Shown here piece after piece: positions 54,817 through 64,000 of a stretch of 64,000 nucleotides of DNA; positions within the stretch are counted from its first letter, which is position 1, and every line of letters starts with the position of its first letter. This DNA comes from Flammeovirgaceae bacterium (lineage in GTDB: Bacteria; Bacteroidota; Bacteroidia; Cytophagales; Cyclobacteriaceae): assembly GCA_027487845.1 (NCBI GenBank), contig JAIYCV010000029.1:62001-126000 (forward strand), in the 5' to 3' direction. The notes under the pieces were generated by a model. The model was not told where the DNA came from and made no database searches. It saw only the letters and a program-made list of their open reading frames with translations. The translations under genes and the position numbers were made by a program.

Positions 54817-56145
54817 ATGACGCTGTCAAAGACTTCTTTCTGGAACTCACTTCTAGGTAACAACAAAAATCAATCAGATAATGACGATAAATTGGCTGCG
54901 TTTACTTCTCAAGCAGCTATACTTACCTGTATTGTTTCGTTGGTCTATCTTCTAATTGACTTGCAATTCAATAACACGGTTGAGCTGTACTTGGCCCTTA
55001 GTGTTACTCTTGTTTCGTTATGCGTTATTTTTGTAGGTAGAAAAGGGTTACACATTAGTGCAAGAGTTATTTTTATTGTAGCGGTTGATATTATCATAGG
55101 TATTGCCGTGTTGTTAGAACCAATTGAAACCGGTGTGGCCATGCTTTTTAGTGTCGCATTTATAGGCACCATATTAGGCTTTGGTTCAAAAGATACCAGA
55201 ATCACCCTCGTCTTGTTAGGCTTTACTGTGTTATCAACTATTATTTCAATTCTTTATTCACCTTTCGAAAAACAACTCTTTACAAGTCAATACCTAAAGA
55301 CTATTTTCTTTATTAATCTTTTCATAACTATTTTTCTAAGTTCATTTCTTGTGTATCTCGCTATTATATTGAATCTGCGCTCGGAAGCAAGCCTCAAAAA
55401 AAGCAAGCTTCAAATCCAAGAAAAAAATGATGAACTCGCTAAAGTTAACAGCGAATTAGATCGTTTTGTATACAGTGCCAGCCACGATTTAAAATCGCCC
55501 ATAACTTCCGTAATGGGGTTGATTAATCTATCCCGATTAACGGACAATCCCAATGAAGTAAAAAGCTATCTGAATATGATGGAAGGAAGGTTGATTCATT
55601 TGAATAAATTTATAAATGATATTGCTAGTTACTCGCAGAATTCCAGGCAAGCTCTTAATCTTTCAACTGTCAAATTAAAAGATTTAATTGATAGCTATTT
55701 GAGTGGGTTGGCGTATCTTCCGGAAGCCAGTATGGTACAAGTAAAAATTGAGGTGCCCGATGACCTCACTATTATTAGCGATGCCACGCGCCTTGAAATG
55801 GTTCTTGGGAATATTATTTCGAATGCCTTTAAGTATTGCGATCCAGCCAAGGAAAATAGTTTTGTAAACATAAGGTCTGTTGTAAACGGGCGGAGTTTAC
55901 AGGTAGAAGTTCAAGACAATGGCGTAGGCATACCCAAGGATTATTTGAATAGAATATTCGATATGTTTTTTAGAGGCGACCATAAAGCAAAAGGGGCGGG
56001 GCTTGGCTTATATATTGTGAAGGAAACCTTAGAGAAACTAAATGGAAGTATTTTGGCAGAAAGTAAGGTAGGTGTGGGGAGCAAGTTCACAATTAATTTG
56101 CCAATAAAATACAAGAAAGAACCTCAGGAGGCATTGTTCGTGTGA
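54817..56145 (+). CDS. Membrane sensor histidine kinase
   Basis: A 442-residue kinase. About six transmembrane segments (about residues 20-185) are followed by a coiled-coil linker, then a HisKA domain with H-box YSASHDLKSPITSVMGLI and an HATPase domain with EMVLGNIISNAFKYCDP (N-box), VEVQDNGVGIPKDYLNRIF (G1) and AKGAGLGLYIVKETLEKLNG (G2). The start is ATG at 54817; the frame is open up to TTG at 54769. No response regulator is adjacent, so its partner is elsewhere. The input is probably a membrane or small-molecule signal. Confidence 0.9.
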   Translation: MTLSKTSFWNSLLGNNKNQSDNDDKLAAFTSQAAILTCIVSLVYLLIDLQFNNTVELYLALSVTLVSLCVIFVGRKGLHISARVIFIVAVDIIIGIAVLLEPIETGVAMLFSVAFIGTILGFGSKDTRITLVLLGFTVLSTIISILYSPFEKQLFTSQYLKTIFFINLFITIFLSSFLVYLAIILNLRSEASLKKSKLQIQEKNDELAKVNSELDRFVYSASHDLKSPITSVMGLINLSRLTDNPNEVKSYLNMMEGRLIHLNKFINDIASYSQNSRQALNLSTVKLKDLIDSYLSGLAYLPEASMVQVKIEVPDDLTIISDATRLEMVLGNIISNAFKYCDPAKENSFVNIRSVVNGRSLQVEVQDNGVGIPKDYLNRIFDMFFRGDHKAKGAGLGLYIVKETLEKLNGSILAESKVGVGSKFTINLPIKYKKEPQEALFV

Positions 56146-56163
56146 GAATAAACAGGGTAAGAG

Positions 56164-58236
56164 TTAAAACCTGACTCGTAGTTGGGTCTTGATATCATTT
56201 TTACTACTGCCGTTTATCGTTTCTAGTCCGCTGCCTATAGTGTCCACATGTTGGTAAGAGGTATTTGCCCATCTAAACCAGAGATCCACTTTATCTGAGA
56301 CCTTGTATTGAAACAACAGGTAGGATCTGGTACCTACACCAGCATAAGGTTGAAACGAAAAGCCCAACCAAACGTCACGTTCATAAACGTAGAGCCGATT
56401 GTCATAATCGTCTGTTTGAAATAATGCGTAGCGCGCAGATACAGAGAGTTTTCGGTAAGCGAAATTGACATCTTGCACTACAACAAAGCCCTTTGTGTTT
56501 GACGTGCCCAATTGATAGTTACTCGTTTGAATTCGTGTTTTAAAACTGAGCGCGGCACTTACTGCGTAATCGCAATTAATCCAATAAGAGTATTTATTTC
56601 CTTGTGCCGTTTGATACAACGATGTTTCGGTAGGTAAATTTCTTTGTTTTGATTCCTGTCGGCCTTGTACAAAAACAGACACGTTCTTGGAGGGTTGGTG
56701 GTTAAATCGAATCAACCATTCATTTCCGGACGATGGTGAATAGCTTCTATAACGTAGCCAAGGAAATTGGAATAAATCAACGTACCCCGATAAAGAATAC
56801 ACTTTCGAGAACGCATATTTCCAACCCCAATACATTCCAGATTCATTTTGCGCTTGCGTATTTTCGGCTAACGCATTTCCATAGAAACTATAAAAATCAC
56901 GTGCATAATGTCGATATAGCAGCGAAACATCTAGCTTATTAGTGAGGCTAGCGAGCACGCCCACCACAATTCCCTTTCCGTGATTCACAGTCTGTGATGC
57001 TTCACTGAAAAATGCCACGTTGTTTAGGTTGTAGTTTAAGTAAAATCCAAGGTTAGTGTTTCGATCGCCAGTAAAATTGAATTCGTTATATGGTCTTGAT
57101 ATCTTATTGACGGGCTGCTCAAAGTTTGTTTGGTGAACGATGATGCCTGTCTCTAGATTATTCTTTTTGTAATCTAGAATAGCGCCAATGTTTTTTTCTG
57201 ACACCTGTTTTCGCCTAGCAAGTTCATTGACAGTTCGATGTAAGCCAGAATACGAGAAGGAAGATAGATAAATACCCTCGTCACTTACGCTATCATTTGC
57301 CAACCGACCGTCTCCTCGAGTAGAGGAAAGAAGTGTATGGAGTGTTAAGTTTTTTTGCAGCGCATAGCTCAAGGCAGCACCCCGAAAGAATCCGGCTTCA
57401 TTCACGGATGTGTAAGGCAAAAAGCCGAGGTTGCTTCTTCTCATTGCCGTAATGGTTTCCGCACCTTTTCCAGTGCTGAAACCACCACCGAGAGTTAGCC
57501 CCTGGCCAAATTGAGCTTGATAATCTCCCAGAATCACGTTTCTCAGTTTACCACGATTTAGCAATTGACCATGAAGCGAAATAAAGTCGAATCCATATTG
57601 TCTTGATGACGGATTCCAGCTGATTGCTTCACCAGCATCTTTTTCAAATGTGAAGCCAAAACTGTAGTCATTACTTTGTGAAGTTCTACATCGAGAATAA
57701 AATTTATTGGGCGACCCTATATAGTTGGTTAGTGAATCGGTCTCTGCACGATATCCTTTCTTTTCTTCTAACGTTCTTTCCGTCCTTAGTACAAGGTAAT
57801 TGTTCGTATTACTCAGAATTCGAGCAGCTAGGTTCTTGTTGATCGATCCCTTGTCTATGGAGACGAAGTTTACCAGCTTTCGGGTGCTACGATCGTCAAA
57901 AAAAGGTATACTCTGTAATTCATATACGGACAAAATGGGCCCTAGTTGTCTTCGATAGGACAGGAATGAATTGATTTGAGCTTCACTCAAAATGAAAAGA
58001 GATCTAAGTTGTTCGCGCGTTACCGTATTCAAATCAAACGGATTAGCAAGTAACTGTGCTAGGTTTTCATACAAGTCCTCGTAGTTTATTTCCAAGTCTT
58101 GAACGGGGTAAATCTCATCAATGAGTCGTTCTAAATCAATTTCTTTAGGTCGTAATTGCTGAGCAGCTGAAAGTACGGGCAGAAGAAGCAAGATGGTTAT
58201 ACTTACAGTGGCGATATGACAACCTACTCTTGTCAT
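56164..58236 (-). CDS. Helix-hairpin-helix / outer-membrane beta-barrel protein
   Basis: A 690-residue protein. Signal peptide (ending SAAQQ), then a ComEA-like helix-hairpin-helix stretch (NPFDLNTVTREQLRSLFILS, then ILSVYELQSIPFFDD), then a long beta-barrel (about 140-690) rich in aromatic strands and ending LRVRF. This HhH-plus-barrel type occurs in Bacteroidota with unknown function; the HhH may be a periplasmic interaction module rather than DNA binding. Its ATG overlaps the preceding gene stop (ATGA). Confidence 0.7.
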   Translation of the reverse strand: MTRVGCHIATVSITILLLLPVLSAAQQLRPKEIDLERLIDEIYPVQDLEINYEDLYENLAQLLANPFDLNTVTREQLRSLFILSEAQINSFLSYRRQLGPILSVYELQSIPFFDDRSTRKLVNFVSIDKGSINKNLAARILSNTNNYLVLRTERTLEEKKGYRAETDSLTNYIGSPNKFYSRCRTSQSNDYSFGFTFEKDAGEAISWNPSSRQYGFDFISLHGQLLNRGKLRNVILGDYQAQFGQGLTLGGGFSTGKGAETITAMRRSNLGFLPYTSVNEAGFFRGAALSYALQKNLTLHTLLSSTRGDGRLANDSVSDEGIYLSSFSYSGLHRTVNELARRKQVSEKNIGAILDYKKNNLETGIIVHQTNFEQPVNKISRPYNEFNFTGDRNTNLGFYLNYNLNNVAFFSEASQTVNHGKGIVVGVLASLTNKLDVSLLYRHYARDFYSFYGNALAENTQAQNESGMYWGWKYAFSKVYSLSGYVDLFQFPWLRYRSYSPSSGNEWLIRFNHQPSKNVSVFVQGRQESKQRNLPTETSLYQTAQGNKYSYWINCDYAVSAALSFKTRIQTSNYQLGTSNTKGFVVVQDVNFAYRKLSVSARYALFQTDDYDNRLYVYERDVWLGFSFQPYAGVGTRSYLLFQYKVSDKVDLWFRWANTSYQHVDTIGSGLETINGSSKNDIKTQLRVRF

Positions 58237-59072
58237 TCGTCTTTTCTTTTAGATTTTTTAAAAGAGTAAACAATTGAAGCCTGAAAAGAATAATTCAACA
58301 ATTGTGTGTATTGGAGGGCGTAATCAATTTTTAGATTACTGTTGACAAAACCCATTCCGAGGAAGAAAGCCTCGGGTTTCAAATTAAAGCCACTTCGAGC
58401 AAACACTTTTCGGTGGATTTTGTATTCTAAGCCTGCCTTTATAACTGGGTCGTTGGTTAAATCTTTATCAATTTCGGTGGCGATTAGAACAGATTCAGTT
58501 GGTTTAAAACTTACTCCAACAACTAACTGGGCAGGTACTTTTTCTGCATTTACCGTTGACAGTCTCGGCTGATTTATGTTGGTTATATATGCTCCGATAC
58601 TTACTTTAGAACTAAGTTCAGTTATTCCTCCGAAGTTAAAACTTACGGCTGAACGAGTTTCAAATCCGATGGCGCGATATTGAATGTAGTTAACTTTAAG
58701 GCCAAGAGAAGTATTACCTATGGTGTTACTGAATCCAGAGGATACAATCTGTTCACTATACAAATCATCACCAAATCTAACTACGCCAACTCCACCAGTT
58801 CCAATTCTTGTTGGAATAGAGAAAGCGGCTGCCATCCGGTTTGCCCCAACTAGTCCGGGTCTCGCTTCATAGGCAACGGCAACTGAAGTTCCTTTTACTT
58901 TACCTAATCCGCCCACGTTATTTAACAATGACCAATCATCGCTTAACGTGGAGGAGGCATTCCCTAAACCTAGTGAACGAGCGTTGATAACGGTATTGGA
59001 GCTTTGGCCATTTGATAATAGAACAACGGCTTGAAATAGGATAAAAGATAGGTGTATACGCAGTGTATTCAT
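58233..59072 (-). CDS. PorV/UPF0164-like outer-membrane protein
   Basis: A 279-residue protein with a signal peptide to about residue 22 and then a beta-rich domain starting NTVINARSLGLGNASSTLSD, a start typical of PorV/PorQ and UPF0164 proteins (FadL-like barrels). PorV is the T9SS carrier that shuttles cargo to the attachment complex. It is translationally coupled to the HhH/barrel gene that follows and may form a pair with it. It could equally be PorQ-like. Confidence 0.7.
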   Translation of the reverse strand: MNTLRIHLSFILFQAVVLLSNGQSSNTVINARSLGLGNASSTLSDDWSLLNNVGGLGKVKGTSVAVAYEARPGLVGANRMAAAFSIPTRIGTGGVGVVRFGDDLYSEQIVSSGFSNTIGNTSLGLKVNYIQYRAIGFETRSAVSFNFGGITELSSKVSIGAYITNINQPRLSTVNAEKVPAQLVVGVSFKPTESVLIATEIDKDLTNDPVIKAGLEYKIHRKVFARSGFNLKPEAFFLGMGFVNSNLKIDYALQYTQLLNYSFQASIVYSFKKSKRKDE

Positions 59073-59274
59073 CTTTCGCGGATGTAGGAGAAAGTTAAAA
59101 ACTATTTTTTATTTTTACTAACGGAGTACGTTTTTTGGCGGAAATGATCCCAGCGAACGTCTTAAACGAGCGACCAAATAGATTTCATATTGTTGACATG
59201 GAATGTTGCCAAATGTGAATTGCTGAAGGTCTTCTCTATTGACACTCCGGGGCGTGGTTATTCTGGATGGAACG

Positions 59275-60744
59275 TTAAAATTCCTTTTTGAGATTTATGA
59301 AGAATCCCCGTGTGCCTTCTCCGGTAAGTGTATATTCAATTCGAAAGGTGAAGTCATACACAGTTACGAAATCGATTCCGGCTCCGGCACCTACCAACAT
59401 TTTTCCAGTTAATCGTGTGTTTAATCCGAGGTCGCTGTAATACTGATAGTTAGTGACGTAGCCAAGGTCAGTAAAACCTTTTAGATAAATAGATAGCGGG
59501 AAGTATCGAAATTGTTCTAGTGGCATTGACTCTACCCTCCACGACCGTTGAAAAATACGCTTTTTCAGCGTGGTTTTATTCAAAAGAAATTGCGGTCCTT
59601 CAATTACATAAATTTCGTAACCACGCACCACTTGGCCTCGGTAGCCCAATGCGCTAAAAAAATAATAGGGCTGTTCGGTAGGTGTGCTAATATAACCAGC
59701 CGAGAAATTGGATAGATAGAATTTCTTTTTAAGCGGCCAGTGCTTAGCGTAGGTTGCATTTGCCTCCAATTGATTTACCGACTCGTTAAACAAACCTGAT
59801 TTTGATAACGAAAATGTAAATTGATAACCTTTGAGTGGATACGCAATTACATCGCGATGTTCGGAATTGAAGGAGTAAGAAAGCGATGAAAATTGCTGTG
59901 AAGTTCCGCCATTTTTGAAATAATTAGAATTCAATGCCAATACCGTATCTATTATACTTGAGCTAACAAAGTCGGCCGAAAAATTATGTGTTTCATAAAA
60001 TGATTTACGAAAGGTGTAGCCAATACTTGCACTTCTGTTAATTCTGACGGATCTTTTTTTACTTACAAAGCTCAACACATGATCATCGGTCTGGTATGCT
60101 AAATTCCTTGGTTCGCTGTAGTTGAACCCAAAACTTATTCCATGTTTTTGCTGCCTATCTAAATTTGGTATGCGATAGCTCAATTCAAATTTTCTTGTAA
60201 ATCCAAATTGAGCCGTAAACTGCAGGGTCTCGTTTCTTCCCCGGAAGTTCTTTTGCTTTAATCGTAGGCCATAGTTAATTCTTCTAAAATCATGGTTGTA
60301 GTTTGTCCACCACTCATTCAGGTTACGATCCGAAAGTTCGAAAATGGGGGAGGGGTCAGTATAAAACCGCTCGGTAACTTCAATCAATAAGTCTATTTGA
60401 CCGAACCCCAAATCTAACACACGGATACTAACTGTGTTAAAAAGCCGAAGATTGTAGATTTTGTCTCGATCTTTCGTCAATGTGCTAAATAGCAATTTTG
60501 TAGAAATAGTATCTCCGGGTTTTAATGATAGCTCTCGCAGAATAATTCGTTCTCGTGTTACTTTATTTCCAATGATGATTATTCTGCCCATGCTAACAAT
60601 GGGATTCGCAGAATCAGCCATTGGCACGATGACAGTATCGCGTTGAGCGGCTCTTATTCTTTGGCCGATCGAATCCGTTGAACAGACAAGGCATAGTTGT
60701 ATAGCGAAGGCTAAATAGTAAAAATTGACTAACCTTCTTTTCAT
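59275..60744 (-). CDS. POTRA/Omp85-like outer-membrane protein
   Basis: A 489-residue protein. After a signal peptide (ATG 60744, TTG 60753 being less likely) there is one POTRA-like domain (IIIIGNKVTRERIILRELSL, then IDLLIEVTERFYTDPSP) and a C-terminal barrel ending FRIEYTLTGEGTRGFFINLK, with the SYRIPNLDRQQKHGISFGFN strand region. It is a short member of the BamA/TamA superfamily. The 201-bp gap 59073-59274 downstream holds no gene that can be supported. Confidence 0.75.
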   Translation of the reverse strand: MKRRLVNFYYLAFAIQLCLVCSTDSIGQRIRAAQRDTVIVPMADSANPIVSMGRIIIIGNKVTRERIILRELSLKPGDTISTKLLFSTLTKDRDKIYNLRLFNTVSIRVLDLGFGQIDLLIEVTERFYTDPSPIFELSDRNLNEWWTNYNHDFRRINYGLRLKQKNFRGRNETLQFTAQFGFTRKFELSYRIPNLDRQQKHGISFGFNYSEPRNLAYQTDDHVLSFVSKKRSVRINRSASIGYTFRKSFYETHNFSADFVSSSIIDTVLALNSNYFKNGGTSQQFSSLSYSFNSEHRDVIAYPLKGYQFTFSLSKSGLFNESVNQLEANATYAKHWPLKKKFYLSNFSAGYISTPTEQPYYFFSALGYRGQVVRGYEIYVIEGPQFLLNKTTLKKRIFQRSWRVESMPLEQFRYFPLSIYLKGFTDLGYVTNYQYYSDLGLNTRLTGKMLVGAGAGIDFVTVYDFTFRIEYTLTGEGTRGFFINLKKEF

Positions 60745-60813
60745 GATTTGCAAAACGAAACGGTCGGATCTTTTTGTATACCTGGCTATGTTCTCTAAAG
60801 CGAAAATAGAATA

Positions 60814-61947
60814 CTATGAGTTAGGAATATCCATAGATTTATCAGGCTGCGGCCTATAAGATCGGATTAAAATCAATATCCCTGCCAAAAACATAGGGAT
60901 GCTTAAATTTTGCCCCATGTTAAAAACAAGGTCGTTTTCAAACTGAACTTGGGGTTCCTTTAAGAATTCATAAGCAAATCGCAAACTCCAAAGAATTACC
61001 ATAAAATAACCAAAAGTTCTACCAGCAGGTAAATTCTCCTTGTACTTATTCCAAATAAGAAATAACAAAACAAACAATGCAATACAAGAAAAAGCCTCGT
61101 ACAACTGTGCCGGGTGTCTAGAAACGCCCATGGTGAAAATTTTCACCCCAAATGAACCGCTTTGTTCTTGAATAAGCTCATATTTCAGTTCTTCACTTCT
61201 TGGTTGATCAACAAACTCATCGAGTGTCGCCAGGTATGATTTTACCTCGTAGTTCAAGAAATCATGAATTCTTATTTGTTGAGTTCCTGGGTTGAAAAAC
61301 ATGTAAATACTAATAGGTACCCGTCCGTTATTCAGCGCTTTTCGACTAGCGTCTTTCTTCACTTGCACGAAATCTACTGGGTTGACACCGCTTTTGTTTT
61401 GTTTTATGGCCTCCGTAATTCGGTTCACAAAAACAACCCCCAAAGGAGAATCTGTCGGCTTGCCTATAATTTCTGAATTAAAAAAATTTCCCGTTCTAAT
61501 GAGTGCCCCCGTCAAGGCGACAACGATTACTATTCGATCTACGATTTGTAAAAAATTCTGTCCGGGTTTCTTTTTTCTGGCGTAAAGCCAAAGTGCAAAT
61601 AGAATGGCAATAGCAGCTCCATGGCTCGCTAAACCCTGAAGGCCAGTAAACCGGAACTGAGGGCTAAATTCAAAAGGCAAGAAAATGGAAAGCGGATCCG
61701 TCCAAATTGTTTGAGGTTCATAAAAGAGAATATGACCTAGCCGAGCTCCAATAATTGTGGCCACAACCATGTATACTGTTAAGATCTCAACGTCACGCTC
61801 TGGTTTTCCTTCTTTTTTGAACATATAAAAAAGAATTTGCTGGCTAATCAAAAAACCAAGAGCGAACAACAGCCCGTACCAACGAAGCGCGAAAGATCCA
61901 AAAGCGAAGATTTCTGGACTACCATTCCAAATCAAATAACTAATCAT
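60814..61947 (-). CDS. lgt: Prolipoprotein diacylglyceryl transferase
   Basis: A 377-residue membrane enzyme that attaches diacylglycerol to lipobox cysteines. Conserved segments are ALRWYGLLFALGFLIS, GARLGHILFYEP, GLASHGAAIAILFALW, LIRTGNFFNSEIIGKPTDSP and SRHPAQLYEAF. Length exceeds that of E. coli Lgt by an insertion of about 75 residues in the periplasmic part (about 195-270), a pattern typical of Bacteroidota. Confidence 0.95.
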   Translation of the reverse strand: MISYLIWNGSPEIFAFGSFALRWYGLLFALGFLISQQILFYMFKKEGKPERDVEILTVYMVVATIIGARLGHILFYEPQTIWTDPLSIFLPFEFSPQFRFTGLQGLASHGAAIAILFALWLYARKKKPGQNFLQIVDRIVIVVALTGALIRTGNFFNSEIIGKPTDSPLGVVFVNRITEAIKQNKSGVNPVDFVQVKKDASRKALNNGRVPISIYMFFNPGTQQIRIHDFLNYEVKSYLATLDEFVDQPRSEELKYELIQEQSGSFGVKIFTMGVSRHPAQLYEAFSCIALFVLLFLIWNKYKENLPAGRTFGYFMVILWSLRFAYEFLKEPQVQFENDLVFNMGQNLSIPMFLAGILILIRSYRPQPDKSMDIPNS

Positions 61948-62034
61948 AAAATTTTAAAGAAAGTTAGGCTAACTGCTACCTTGAAACATTTAAGTAGTGG
62001 ACAAAGATATTAGCTTAAATGTCTCTGGCAAAGC

Positions 62035-63915
62035 TTAAATTTTTTGCAGTATAGCTAGCTCGTCAACAAAACTTCCCGACAGGATAGGAAATCTGCACCA
62101 ACTTCGTGGGTCGACATTAAAATCATCTAAATGAAATGAAGGCGCTATCCTTTCGCGTTTCCATTGATTGGCCGCCCACATTTTAAAAAATTTGACGATG
62201 TAGGCCTTTAAAGTGCTTTTATCAAGCCAATCTTCACTTAATAGTTGGTAAACTTCAGCAGGCGATTTTCTATCGCGGATGGCCAACCGTTCAATCTTAA
62301 CCAAAAGATCATACGGCATGAGGTCTTTTTCATCGGTTTGAGTGCGTTCTAGAGGTCTTAATTCAGCCGTGGGTTGAAGGGTGTTTACCCATTTAAGTCC
62401 GTGGTAGCCGAGCTCTTTTTCTGCCCAATTTAGCCATTGAAGTATAAACGATTTATCAATTCCTGCCAAAGGGGCGAGGCTTCCGCTAGTATCACCGTCC
62501 ATGGTAGCATAACCCACATCGCCTTCGCTGCGATTTGAGGTGGTAAGCAGGATCGATTTTTTAATGTTAGCGAGCAGCCAAATAATGGGCGATCGACTTC
62601 GCGCCTGAATGTTTTGCATCGCAATATCGTCTGTTTCCCAAGTTAGTTTTCGGCCCAATACTTTTTCGATTTTGGACGTGTAGGAATCGACTTCTTCATC
62701 GATTACCCAATGTTCAAAGACAGCCCCTATTGAATAAGCCAATTGCTTTGCCGCATTCAATGTTTTTGCGGAAGAATTGATAGTTCCTTGGTAGGCAGTG
62801 GTTAGTAAAATATTTGTTATTCGTTGATGATAGTTCGTTGTTGGTTGTTCGAAATGAGCAGCGTGCAATACTTTGTTTGGTATGGAAAGTAATTCACAGA
62901 AAGACTCAACGCCAAGTTCAGCAATTCCTCTCCTAACCATTTCGGCTACGAGGACTGCGCAGCAGGACGAATCGGCACCTCCGCTTAAACTTAATACAAA
63001 ACCCTTGGCGTTGCTTTTTCTGAGGTAATCGAAAAGGGCTAGTGATTCCGCTCTGGCAAATTCTTCATTTCTTTCCTTGCTATCAAGCATCGGCAAAATT
63101 TGCGAGCTGTTGGGCTTATCGAAATTGATTTCACATGAAAGGAGATTGAACGATTTAAAAGATAATCGCTTATTGATTCTGAGAAGCCGTCCATGTTGGC
63201 CAAAAATTATGTCACCATCATAAATCATTCTTCCGGCTTCATTTCCTAAAAGATTTACAAAGAGGTATGCACAACTGAATTTTTTGGAGCCATCTATTAC
63301 TACTTGCTTTTCTCTCGCTTCACTTTTTCCTAACGCAAAGTGGCTTGCGCTTGGATTGAGAATAAGATCGACACCGCGCTCGCATAATCGGTGGCCAGGT
63401 CTATCAACGCGCCATGCGTCTTCGCAGATTTCAAATCCAAAAGTAATTCCCAGTGCATTATAAACAACGTCTCCCGCTTGAATGAATCTGCCATTTCGTT
63501 CGGTCTCGACTATTTCATTGGCTCGCCAAGGGGTGAACCAACGGGGTTCATAATGGACTCCATCCAGCGCCATGTTTTGTTTGAGTGTGATGCCCTTTAT
63601 CACTTGATTCTCCACCACGGCCACGCCATTGTAAACAACGGAATTTATTTTTACAGGAATGCCAAGACATACAATTATATCATGACATTCAATGACAATA
63701 GATTCTAGTTCCTGCCAAGCTCGGTCGAGCACCCAATCGCTTAGAAATAAATCTTCACAACCATACCCAGTAACACACATTTCAGGGAGACAAAGCAGCT
63801 TAATTTTTTGAAGTTTAGCTGTTGCGATGGCGCTTAAAATGTTCGTTGTGTTGTTATGCCAATCAATAGGTGTTTGATTGAGGGTTGCGCCTCCAATTTT
63901 TATGATTCTCTCCAT
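62035..63915 (-). CDS. nadE: Glutamine-dependent NAD+ synthetase
   Basis: A 626-residue fusion enzyme for the last step of NAD+ synthesis. The N-terminal nitrilase-like glutaminase has Glu45 (LCLPEMCVTGYG), the lysine in TLKQNMALDG and the cysteine in FGFEICEDAW; the C-terminal synthetase has the PP-loop FVLSLSGGADSSCCAVL and LTTSNRSEGDVGYATMDGD. It starts 1 bp after the rnc stop, so the two are probably translated together. Confidence 0.96.
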   Translation of the reverse strand: MERIIKIGGATLNQTPIDWHNNTTNILSAIATAKLQKIKLLCLPEMCVTGYGCEDLFLSDWVLDRAWQELESIVIECHDIIVCLGIPVKINSVVYNGVAVVENQVIKGITLKQNMALDGVHYEPRWFTPWRANEIVETERNGRFIQAGDVVYNALGITFGFEICEDAWRVDRPGHRLCERGVDLILNPSASHFALGKSEAREKQVVIDGSKKFSCAYLFVNLLGNEAGRMIYDGDIIFGQHGRLLRINKRLSFKSFNLLSCEINFDKPNSSQILPMLDSKERNEEFARAESLALFDYLRKSNAKGFVLSLSGGADSSCCAVLVAEMVRRGIAELGVESFCELLSIPNKVLHAAHFEQPTTNYHQRITNILLTTAYQGTINSSAKTLNAAKQLAYSIGAVFEHWVIDEEVDSYTSKIEKVLGRKLTWETDDIAMQNIQARSRSPIIWLLANIKKSILLTTSNRSEGDVGYATMDGDTSGSLAPLAGIDKSFILQWLNWAEKELGYHGLKWVNTLQPTAELRPLERTQTDEKDLMPYDLLVKIERLAIRDRKSPAEVYQLLSEDWLDKSTLKAYIVKFFKMWAANQWKRERIAPSFHLDDFNVDPRSWCRFPILSGSFVDELAILQKI

Positions 63916-63916
63916 G

Positions 63917-64000
63917 TTATGCTATAGCTAGCAATTCGCATGTTTTTTCGGCTGCGTCTTGCTCGGCTTTCTTTTTAGTATAACCATAGCCTTGACCGAA
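63917..64000 (-). CDS. rnc: Ribonuclease III, C-terminal dsRBD end (5' part outside window)
   Basis: On the minus strand the last 27 codons before TAA (63917-63919) read FGQGYGYTKKKAEQDAAEKT and then CELLAIA. That is the last helix of a double-stranded RNA-binding domain (GxGxxKKxAEQxAA), typical of the RNase III C-terminus; the catalytic domain lies off the right edge. Another dsRBD protein cannot be excluded from so short a piece. Confidence 0.75.
   Translation of the reverse strand, partial: FGQGYGYTKKKAEQDAAEKTCELLAIA

Overview
The window reads as chromosomal DNA of a free-living member of the Bacteroidota, probably Cytophagales-like. The evidence is a protein with a type IX secretion (T9SS) sorting tail, PorE-like and PorV-like outer-membrane proteins, a Porin_10-type barrel, a full menaquinone route, an RRM-type RNA-binding protein, weak ribosome-binding sites with frequent TTG/GTG starts, and a TTG-N19-TAnnTTTG promoter of Bacteroidota type. 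No rRNA, tRNA, CRISPR array or intact insertion sequence was seen.

Layout. (1) 1-5292, minus strand: a tight three-gene operon encoding an NTT-like nucleotide-transporter/HEAT/cyclic-nucleotide-fold fusion, a three-domain TIR-like protein, and the N-terminus of an nSTAND1-type NTPase that runs off the left edge. This is the best candidate for an undescribed system, probably sensing or conflict related. (2) 5463-8962: a PorE-like OmpA protein and queA. (3) 9096-18477: menaquinone genes (menC on the plus strand; menI-menF-menD-menB and menE on the minus strand) with an exported PPC-domain protein, a TerB-like protein and a self-cleaving-type S24 regulator with palindromic operators. (4) 18541-29160: phosphatase, rhodanese, katG, TPR protein, degenerate zinc-ribbon coiled coil, Nif3-like protein, lpxK, porin, miaE. 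(5) 29157-36998: a large T9SS-exported Asp-box propeller protein, a lipoprotein, an exported GATase-like protein, an orphan ABC permease and an SGNH hydrolase. (6) 37011-43043, minus strand: yceD-rpmF, then fabH-efp-accB-accC (lipid synthesis start), plus pdxA and a TerB-like protein. (7) 43129-51900: ksgA-mgtE, pentapeptide protein, greA, HIT protein, a GMC oxidoreductase with its small subunit, an RRM protein, and a ferredoxin/reductase pair. (8) 51.9-54.8 kb: a decayed accessory stretch with three copies of one REP-like repeat, several segments of a second, a cruciform, a fibronectin-like gene fragment and a collapsed DNA methyltransferase. (9) 54817-64000: histidine kinase, an HhH/beta-barrel plus PorV-like pair, a POTRA/Omp85-like protein, lgt, nadE and the 3' end of rnc.

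How the genes connect: accB/accC supply malonyl-CoA and fabH starts fatty acid synthesis; lpxK and lgt act in the outer envelope; the men genes make the respiratory quinone; katG and the exported rhodanese sit near that block. The nSTAND/TIR operon and the 52-55 kb stretch are the only clearly accessory parts. All functions are read from sequence motifs without database searches.
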